Shown piece after piece: positions 56,473 through 64,000 of a stretch of 64,000 bases of DNA (within the stretch, counting starts at the first letter, position 1; the number at the start of each line of letters is the position of its first letter). Source of the DNA: Linum tenue (lineage: Eukaryota > Streptophyta > Magnoliopsida > Malpighiales > Linaceae); contig CAMGYJ010000010.1 in NCBI GenBank assembly GCA_946122785.1, positions 53,382,162-53,446,161 of the forward strand. Reading direction: 5' to 3'. A model generated the notes under the pieces. It ran no database searches, was not told the DNA's origin, and saw nothing but the letters and a program-made list of their open reading frames with translations. The position numbers and the translations under genes are program-made.

Positions 56473-56800
56473 AACCCGCGCCGAACCCATCCCTACATCG
56501 AGTTATGGAATGTGCAAAATTAGTATATATAAGGTACTGGTCCATTTACAGTTTTTTAACGGCTCAAGTGTGAGTCGCTCACCATACCGGTTTATACTCC
56601 GGTTTGGTTTCACAACATTGATACATTCTATTTCATTTTGACACAAAAAACTGTGCATTCTCTGCAATATATTGCTTACACACACATTTTGGAATAATAA
56701 ACACCAAATATGACCTTAATTCTTTGACTATATAATTTCAAGGATTCCTATGGTAACTTGAAGTAAGGTCACTTGAATTTTTTTACCTGTTATAGCATGT
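56473..56800. other. Intergenic, nothing recognised
   Basis: AT-rich, no gene, no TE end seen. Confidence 0.4.
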
Positions 56801-56804
56801 TTCA

Positions 56805-58060
56805 CAGGTCGCATTACGTAAACTACAATAGGCATTACGTAATGGTTATATATAATATGGTAATCTTACGTAACAGTTGTAAAAGATCATTACGGAAGCC
56901 TTATGTAATAGAATGTGTCTTTACGTAATGAGTACCAACTTCGCGTTACGTAAAATGCTCAGTCGTTACGGAAGCCTTACGTAACGCTACTGATTTAACT
57001 GTTACGTAAGAAATAACTGTCGTTTCGTAACCTTTACGTAATGGAAGGTCTTTTTACGTAATGAGTATTAACCTCGCGTTACGTAAAATGCTAAGTCATT
57101 ATGGAAGTCTTATGCAACACTCCGGATTTAACTATTACATAATAAATAACTATCATTTCGTAACCTTTACGTAATGCAGGTGTATTTTACGCAACGCTTG
57201 TAAAATGTCATTACGAAAATCTTACTTAATGAAAGGTCACTTTACGTAATGAGTATTAACGTCATGTTACGTAAAGAGCTAAGGGGTCGTTTGGAGAATG
57301 AGAATCTGAATCAAGAGATTCTAATAAATCTAAAGATTTTAACTCTTTAGATTGTTTGATTATGATTCTGAAAAGTTCAATGTTTGGTAATTGTGATTAG
57401 TGAAAATATAGATTCTAAATTTCAATGAAAGGACAAATTTGACCTCAATAAATTAGGCGGCAAAACCAATCCATTTTCTTTTCCTGCTGAATTTCCCTCA
57501 GTTCGTCACGTCCTGTTTTTCTTCCAAATCACGACCCTCATTAAGCAAATATGGAGCAGCTTAATTGGAAACACCAGTCACCACACGTTAATTGAAGGTC
57601 ACAATATTTATTCAAAGCTTGTTGTCTGATGATCCATCAATGAGAAATAAGCATAACAATGAGAATTGAGGAAACATCAAACACTCATGTAATGGTCAGT
57701 AATTACTCAAAGCTTTGTTATAATATCATCCAACAAAAAACTGCAGCAAAGTAATCGGTAAAGAAAGCCGGTAAAAAAGAGAAGGTTAAGGAGAGAGATA
57801 ATAGCAGGAAAATAAGGAATTTGTTGGGAACTTTTTTCCGGTAGATTATTGATTCAAAATCTCTACTATTTAGAGAGATTTGATATCTCTATTTTTCAGA
57901 GATTTGAAATACCAAAACGTAAATTCTGATAGGTTAATAGTGGCAAAAAAACAAGGCTTTCTTTTAAATCTCTAGGTTTAATGAATCCATATCATAAATC
58001 ATGTTCACCAAACGATCTCTAAGTTATTACGGAAGTCTTACGTAACGCTTCTAATTCCAT
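56805..58060. repeat. TTACGTAA-rich degenerate tandem array
   Basis: About 14 copies of the 8-bp palindrome TTACGTAA, plus variants such as TTACGGAAG and TTTCGTAACC, occur at 56805-57275 and again at 58028-58050 after the MITE. A ~122-bp unit is visible: TTTACGTAATGAGTA at 56930 and 57052, each followed by CGCGTTACGTAAAATGCT and GGAAG(C/T)CTTA. A third, altered copy starts near 57241. Confidence 0.75.
57283..58019. mobile_element. Harbinger-like MITE, TSD TAA
   Basis: Ends GGGGTCGTTTGGAGAA and, inverted, GAGATCGTTTGGTGAA. TAA on both sides (57280-57282, 58020-58022). 737 bp, no transposase. It splits the TTACGTAA array. Confidence 0.78.
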
Positions 58061-58163
58061 AAGAATTAAAAAACGGAAAGGATAAAATAAGGAAAATCAA
58101 CTAAATGTGAAAAAGGAAAGAAAAAAATAAAAAAGGTAAATTGAGAAGGTGTTGACCGGCAAC

Positions 58164-60113
58164 CAAGATTGTTAATCCGCGGATTGACCTGCGGGTCGAC
58201 CCACTTTGACCATGGCCCGGTGAGAAAAATGGGCCGCACGCACTCGGTGGGTCGACCGCTACAAGGTACCGGGTTGGAGGTCAAATTGTGTCATTTTTTT
58301 CTTGGGTTAATTGCATGGTTGGTCACTGAGATTATAAAAAACGTCCATGTTTAGTCACTACAAATATTTAATTCCATTAGTGGTCACTAAAATTATTTTG
58401 ATAGTTCATGTTTGGTCACTCTCCGTTACCTTCCGTTAGCCTCCGTTAACACCGTCAATATTTTGCTGACGTGGCTAACAGAAGTGCTGATTCATCCCAT
58501 TTAAATTATAAAAAAATGAAACCCGACCCGTACAATCAGCTAAACCCGCCACATGATATACCCACCCCAACCAGTGACCCAACCCGTCATCTTCTTCCTT
58601 TATTTGACCCGACCAAAAAACCCTAATAACTCACCGTCGCCAGCTCCTCCTCCAAGTTCAACATTGTCGCCGCCTCTGGCTCCTCCTCCGAACCCAAATC
58701 CCTCTCCTAGCTCGCCCTCAACACCGCCTGCCACGAGGTCACCGACCATTCCCCAACTCCGTCCAATACAACATCAGCCTCATCCAAGTCCAAATCCCTC
58801 TCTGAGCTCGCCCTCACCGCCACATTTCCAATCGGAGAAGAAGACCTTAGAAATATGATGACCTTCACTCGTCAGAGTCCAACTGTGCCGCAAAATCCAC
58901 CACCACCACCACCACTGGTGAATCGATAGAAGAAGATCGCCAAACGTATCCCCAATCGTGGTCTGCTCGTCTCCCGTTTCTTCCCTCCTCGCCGATTCCA
59001 CTCCCCAACTCCTATCATCAATCGCCCTACCCAAGAGATCCGGACGGTGTTGGACGAGCCGGGGCCTGGTCCCGTTTCCAATGGCAACGCCGCCGTTGCC
59101 AAGCCTTCCAAGGACGGGAAACATGAGGAGGATAGAGGCGGCGACGCCACTAGCAAAGGAAGGGTTGGAGGAAACTTCCTATTAATTAGTCTCAGTTTCC
59201 CTTTTTCAATTTCCTGGGTTTTATCCATGTTTTGGTTTGGATGCTCTATTCGTGTAATTGATGTTGGGTATTTAGTGAGGTTTGGATGGGCTGATTTTGA
59301 ATGGACAACTTTTGTTGATTGGGATTGTTGTCTTGCACTTTCAACTTTGTAAGGGGTGGAGGAATAGCTGCGGTGGAGGAGGTGGTGGACTGGTGGCGGC
59401 TGGGGTGGAAAGAGAGGGGCAGGGTGGTGAAGATGGCCGCAGGACAACAGCCGAGATGAGGAAGGGGTAAAATAATAAGAGGCGTCGGTTCAGTGGGCAG
59501 AGTTGGGTTGGGTCAGTTAAATGGGTTGACGTGGTGGGCTTCTGACGTGGCAGTTTATTTTATATTATTTTATTGTTAAAGTTGGGTGACTAAGCATTTC
59601 TGTTAGACATGTCAGCAAATAATTGACGGTGTTAACGGAGGTTAACGGAAGGTAACGGAGAGTGACCAAACATGAACTATCAAACTAATTTTGGTGACCA
59701 CTAATGGAATTAAATATTTGTAGTGACTAAATATGAACGTTTTTTATAATCTCAGTGACCAATCTTGCAATTTATCCTTTTTTTCTTTGGTTTGCAGAAT
59801 GCGCCTATTTTTTTATTTTTCTTTTCGCCTAACTCAATTTTCAGAATTCTAAGTTGAACATTTGAATATTGATGTTATATAAGTGTGTGTGAATTTTCAC
59901 TATTTGTTGGATCTAAGTAAGACATGTTATTTTGGTGGCATATTATATGTTATAACTCATGTTAGATGAGATTTGATATAATTTATGAGGATAAGTACAA
60001 TATAATGACTCTTTTCATACTTCCCGGCTAAACCAGACTAAAATAGGTGACCCATTAGCCCTTGACCCACTAGCTCGACCGGGTCCGGGTCAGCCCGCGG
60101 GTTGACAAACTTG
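58164..60113. mobile_element. hAT element, TSD CCGGCAAC, hosting a MULE
   Basis: Exact 8-bp flanks CCGGCAAC (58156-58163, 60114-60121). Ends CAAGATTGTTAATCCGCGG and, inverted, CAAGTTTGTCAACCCGCGG. GGTCGACCC / GACCCGG repeats are subterminal. About 475 bp of its own sequence remain around the MULE. Confidence 0.82.
58304..59777. mobile_element. MULE with ~190-bp terminal inverted repeats and GC-rich cargo (Pack-MULE candidate)
   Basis: The left arm (58304-~58495) and inverted right arm (~59585-59777) match for ~190 bp (for example TTGGTCACTGAGATTATAAA and CTCCGTTACCTTCCGTTA). Flanks TTTTTTTCTT are identical (58294-58303, 59778-59787), fitting a 9-bp Mutator TSD. The interior 58550-59470 is GC-richer than the arms, with a proline/serine-rich frame (58553-58858) and a frame reading EPGPGPVSNGNAAVAKPSKD. 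No transposase. The cargo resembles plant exon sequence, but I could not identify a source gene. Confidence 0.75.
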
Positions 60114-60121
60114 CCGGCAAC

Positions 60122-60561
60122 CCTTGTTGCCATTGATTATTTACTTATTTTTTTTATTTTTTTAATTAATGATTTAAAATAAATTTGATCGATTTTAACC
60201 GTTTAGATCTCTACAAATTATCTAACTTGAAATTATACCCAAGTTACTGTAAGAAGTCCTTATCATTTCAATCCAGAGTCCAATATTTGATTTTTCCGGT
60301 CGAACCGAACAGTCGGTATGGTTTCTACAACCATGGATCGAGTAAAATCCAATCCGGGACTAGGGTCGGGAATTCAAAATTCAGTGGCTAAACAAGTCTT
60401 CTTCTCTTCTCTTTCATCCCCAACTTCCACTTGTGCTACCTTTTTTCGCTCCAGTAATTCCAGTACCATTCCATACGCAGGCAGCATTCTCGTTTCCATC
60501 TGTCGAGTACCTTTTTCTTATCGCAAGCAAGATTTCACAGAGTCCTACAAGATCAACAGCC
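60122..60561 (+). promoter_or_regulatory. Upstream region of MPB2C
   Basis: 440 bp between the hAT TSD and the ATG. CT-rich stretches at 60400-60440 may mark the leader; no clear TATA box. The TE boundary therefore lies within the likely promoter. Confidence 0.4.
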
Positions 60562-60807
60562 ATGTTCGATCCGCATAATTTCGTGGATTTGCGAGGGGAT
60601 CCAAGTTTCGGGGAGGACTCCAAATCGTGGCTTTCTGGTCCTCCAAACTCTTCCCCAACTCACTCCCAATTAACCAGCTCCCAGATTGCCGCCCACTGTG
60701 CCGCCGCCGCATCTACTTCCAATGGCGGTGGAAATGGCAACCTCCATCGTGTTCTCTTCAACGATCTGGTCGAGATCGTCCCTCTTGTTCAGTCCCTCAT
60801 CGTAATT

Positions 60808-60839
<32 letters not shown>

Positions 60840-62606
60840 ATGCGATTTCTCCATTTCTTTTTCTAGAGGATTCTTTCAACTGTTTCTGGGTTCAATGGCG
60901 ATTAGTTGAATTGGAAAATTCAGAATTGGAGCCTTGGTAATGCTAATGGGATTAGGGCAGAGTTAGGATTTGGATCTCTTTGAAGGCCTAGGAACCTTTC
61001 GCAGCTTTCTTACCTATAAATAGGGCTTTTGCTGTATTGAGATATTTGGGTCCTTTCTATTTGTTTAACCTTGATGTGGTTCAGGACAGGAAAGCCAGCA
61101 GTTCTTTTACGCGGCGGGGTTCAATAGTATATACCAAGACGCCTTCCAGAGAGTCTTTGTCCAAAAAGGTGAGTTCGCTCATCCGGATTGCAGCTTAATT
61201 TCCTGATTGTGAATTTCTCACTTGTTCACTTGTATTGGGAGAGTTGATAGTTTGCCTTGAATTTTTATGTCTTAAAGTTAAATGGGTTGATTGTTTGAGC
61301 GAGCTGTTGCCGACTCTGCTCTTTTTATGTCCATTGAAGGTGATTGATCGTAGGAATAGGAATACAGCTCAATCTATTCCCGCAAAAAAGAAAGGGGATC
61401 GTGGAGATAAGGATGAAAGTAAGAGTGTTGGAAATACTCAAGATGTCAGCGACTTCACAGTGTTTACCTCAAGGGCTTTTGCTGCCGACAATAACACAGA
61501 TGAGCTAATCACATTAAGGGAACAAGTGGAAGATCTGCAGAAGAAGTTATCCGAGAAAGACGAGTTAGCAAAATCATTGGAGATATCAGAAAGCCAGAAT
61601 GATGCAATTCAAGCTGAGTTAAATGAACTGAAACAGCAGGTTTCTGAAAAGGAGTCTTTAATAAGGTCCCATCAAGTGCAACTCTCTGATGCCAAGGTAC
61701 TTGTATATCACTTGACCTTGATTGGCTAAACAAAGGCAAATATTTGCTATTATCATACTTCTGGTTCACTAAATCATTTAGGTAGGAGTGTCGGCAATGA
61801 TAGAAGTGACAGCTTTATGCTCAATTAGTACATTTTTTTTATAAATAGTGTCTTTGTTTATACTTTATATCTTGAGAAAAGTTTGGGGCGTTATTAGCCG
61901 AGTTCTATCCCAGCTGCATGGCTAAGCCTAACTGAAAGCCACACATTTAAATGGAACTAATATTTACCTATGTCTCAAGCTTATGCTGTCTTTTTCATTC
62001 TTCCTATCATACATAAGACATGCTAACTGTTGCTGGAATTTTCTGCAGATAAAACTGGCGGACAAGCAGGCAGCACTAGAGAGGATTCAATGGGAAGCAA
62101 TGACATCGAACAAAAAGGCTGAGAAGCTTCAGGGAGAGCTGGATTCAATTCAAGGAAACATCTCGTCATTGATGCTGTTATTTGAAGGCTTGACAAAGTG
62201 TGATATGTCAACACTCAGTGAAGATTATGACAGCAAGCCAACATATTTAGACTATGATCCTGACATTGTAAGTGATAAACTTACCTGCAGACATTATTAA
62301 GTGATTAGCTGATTCTCCCTCAGTTGAGTCTTTATTATCTAAGAAATGGACTTTTCTTAACTTAATCTCGTGCAGGACGATTTGGACGATACGGACATTA
62401 GGGAAATGGAAGAGGCACGCATAAGTTACATTGCAGCTGTTGCTGCGGCGAAAGAAAAGCGTGATGAGGAATCCATTATTGCAGCTGCGCTTGCTAGACA
62501 ACACCTTCAGTTTCTACTTTGTAAGCCTAGTGCTGCAAATCCATTCAAGAAACTGACCAATGCTATGGCTTCTGATTCTTCTTCAAGCATAGTACCTGTG
62601 CGCTAG
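60562..62606 (+). CDS. MPB2C: Movement protein binding protein 2C-like microtubule-associated coiled-coil protein
   Basis: Five exons with GT-AG borders, all phase 0: 60562-60801, 61085-61168, 61340-61696, 62049-62267, 62376-62606 (1131 nt, 376 aa). The protein starts MFDPHNFVDLRGDPSFGEDS, has RVLFNDLVEIVPLVQSLI and SFTRRGSIVYTKTPSRESLS, a long coiled coil at ~160-285 (LREQVEDLQKKLSEKDELAK, IKLADKQAALERIQWEAMTS), and a conserved end (DLDDTDIREMEEARISYIAA, LARQHLQFLLC). The order and motifs match plant MPB2C, a cytoplasmic protein that binds microtubules and was named for binding a plant-virus movement protein; it also restrains cell-to-cell movement of some KNOX homeodomain proteins. A CT microsatellite starts intron 1. 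A slightly different acceptor for exon 3 is possible. The frame is intact. Confidence 0.9.
60811..60839 (+). repeat. (CT)n microsatellite in MPB2C intron 1
   Basis: About 14 CT units shortly after the intron 1 donor. Likely length-variable. Confidence 0.9.
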
Positions 62607-62939
62607 GGTCTTCTTATTCGGTTGTAAGCTATAACTAACAGATTGTCTATTTCCGAAGCTGTGGGAGTGTTTCATTTTCATAACTTGTGGGTGTTTTTAG
62701 AAGAAGTATAGTGTGGTTAGTCTGCAAAGTTATTGTGTTGATGGTGCTAATCTGTTTAATCCACATACTTATTGAAAATCTTCAGCTTGCAAAATTATTG
62801 AACAGATCAGTTTTACTATGTGTAGAAGAGAGTACATTGTGATTGATGTATTCCGAGTTCTGATGATAAGAAAATGAAGGGGGGAAAAAAAACAAATCCT
62901 GTTGGAGGATTACTGTAGCACTAGCCTGTCCTATTCCTA
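62607..62939. other. MPB2C 3' region
   Basis: T-rich sequence after the stop, expected to hold the 3' UTR. No further gene seen. Confidence 0.45.
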
Positions 62940-62960
62940 TATAGCTCATGTAGAAGAAGC

Positions 62961-63413
62961 ATGTCAAAGGTAAGCAACAAGAAAGGGATCTCAGTCGATG
63001 GAGTTTCTTCGAAATCTACAGCACTGGAAACGAGCACAATTCATCCTGTGCTTCCGCAGGTGAAAGTTGTCTTCTGGTTTTGGCATTTGTACTGGGCTCC
63101 CTACCATCTCTTCCCACTGCAATCTGCATGCACTCATGAAGCAAGTAGATAACGTTAGTATCAAAGGTGCTTCTCTGTGTGTTAGCTTAGTGAAAGGGAT
63201 TGTGATTATTAGTTAGTTGTGGATGACTGACAGGAAGCTGATGCTTTTACTTACACAGGGAAGGAAAAGGAGCCAGAGCTGGAGGACTGCGAATTGTCTC
63301 TGCTGCTGCCAGATTCGGCGGCAGCGGAGGTCCCGAATTGGTTTCTGTCTATCTCCCCCAATGGATGCCGCCTGAAGCTGCAGTTCTCTTCTCCCTATAA
63401 GAAGAGGAAATGA
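62961..63413 (+). CDS. Possible exons of an unidentified gene
   Basis: A frame MSKVSNKKGISVDGVSSKST...HPVLPQ ends at a donor-like CAG/GTGAAAG (63059), and after an acceptor-like TTACACAG (63259) a second frame reads KEKEPELEDCELSLLLPDSA and ends SSPYKKRK at TGA 63413. The two frames do not join in phase through these borders, so either the splice sites or the pairing is wrong. The second segment looks coding (acidic, then a basic tail). No family recognised. Confidence 0.3.
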
Positions 63414-63761
63414 ATGAAACAAAACAAGGTAGGCAATGATGGATGGAGTTCTACTAACTAGTGTGCTTGTGTCATATACATGTTCCACCTGCTGAGAATG
63501 AAGGATCTCTGGTTTTACACTTGACCCAACAATGCCATGCTGATGAGTAGTTGGCAATGGTAACTTCTCCTCCCATCTCCCTTTCCCTGCTGCTGCTGAT
63601 GATGATTCATCCCTCCTACCATTTTCCTGATTGCCATAATTCAACTAATTGGAAAAGCAATAAAAAGCGACAGTTATCCAACAACAAACAGAAGTCCTTG
63701 GATCGCAAGGTAAAAGCTGTTTCAAAGGAAGGAAAAGAGTATTGTTAAGTTAAGTCAGTAC

Positions 63762-64000
63762 CTTTCTGTTGACAGTGGGCTTGGAGGCAGAGGAGGAACT
63801 CCCGCCGGCGGTATTGGTAACCACTTCCAAATTACTTTCCGCTGCGTTGGTATGATTCTGAGGTTTATAGTTGTTTCTGTGCCGGCCGTCCTTGACAACT
63901 TCAAAAGCACCGTTTTCACCAAAGCGGAACACGATATATTCCTCCTGACGATTATCATCGTCCGGGTGCCGCCGCCGCCGCCTCCCCGTGCCGTCAACAA
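63762..64000 (-). CDS. Partial exon of an unidentified minus-strand gene
   Basis: A frame open to the window edge reads RHPDDDNRQEEYIVFRFGEN then GAFEVVKDGRHRNNYKPQNH and a Ser-rich stretch (AGGSSSSASKPTVNRK), ending at a donor (AAAG/GTACTGAC, 63762). The likely acceptor of the next exon is TTGAAACAG near 63718. The Arg/Gly-rich frame overlapping it is probably a shadow. Product unknown. Confidence 0.4.

Noticed and set aside
58872..59447. 191-aa minus-strand ORF inside the MULE
   Set aside because: The frame crosses AT-rich and GC-rich parts and a CCA-repeat (Trp-rich on this strand); no recognisable family.

Overview
The window is nuclear DNA of a flowering plant, most likely a eudicot. 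Two spliced plant genes lie near its ends: a GT106/O-fucosyltransferase-like glycosyltransferase on the minus strand (6174-9230) and an MPB2C-type microtubule-associated coiled-coil protein on the plus strand (60562-62606). Fragments of one or two unidentified genes follow at 62940-64000. Almost everything between is transposable-element DNA. I saw no rRNA, tRNA or CRISPR.

Layout. 1-1950: remnant of an Athila-like LTR element. 2568-4011: two MITEs. 6174-9230: glycosyltransferase gene. 10519-11207: a hAT element with an 8-bp target duplication (TSD). 11353-17718: 5'-truncated Tat/Retand-type Ty3/gypsy element on the minus strand, carrying an antisense ORF with its own TATA box. 17719-40090: a nest of Athila-type elements on the minus strand: family C (autonomous type; one full copy at 26180-39598 with TSD CTCTC) and family A (short, pol-less). 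40621-46185: complete pol-less element B, TSD GGGAA, inside an older solo LTR (family E). 46790-49140: more LTR-element debris. 49996-50604: deleted hAT. 51465-53946: L1-type LINE remnant. 54536-56464: hAT with a solo LTR inside, both with TSDs. 56805-58060: TTACGTAA-rich array split by a Harbinger-like MITE. 58164-60113: hAT (TSD CCGGCAAC) containing a MULE with long terminal inverted repeats and unidentified GC-rich cargo.

How the parts relate. Families A, B, C, E and F share an architecture. A and C carry a tRNA-Asp-type primer-binding site and B carries it with one mismatch. A leader motif and a splice-acceptor-like TGCAG just before the ORF occur in A, B and C. A hairpin about 40 nt after the last 5'-side stop codon also occurs in A, B and C, with a compensatory base-pair change. 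Two AAGTGTGGGGG tracts about 1 kb apart are seen in A, B and C. A hairpin touches the 3' polypurine tract in A, B, C and F. A and B lack pol, so the likeliest reading is that an Athila-type partner such as C mobilises them.

The most unusual signal is a cluster of short palindromes in the LTRs, just upstream of a TATA-like box where one can be seen. The centre of the palindrome is similar in every family (CGGCCG, CGGTCG, CGACCG), but the arms are family-specific. In element C the same module is repeated inside the element, again next to a TATA-like sequence, in front of a 3' ORF of unknown function. This looks like a second promoter built from the LTR module.

Limits: all comparisons were made by eye within this window. 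TSD-supported boundaries are firm; other LTR edges are approximate. Family names rest on motif recognition, not on searches.
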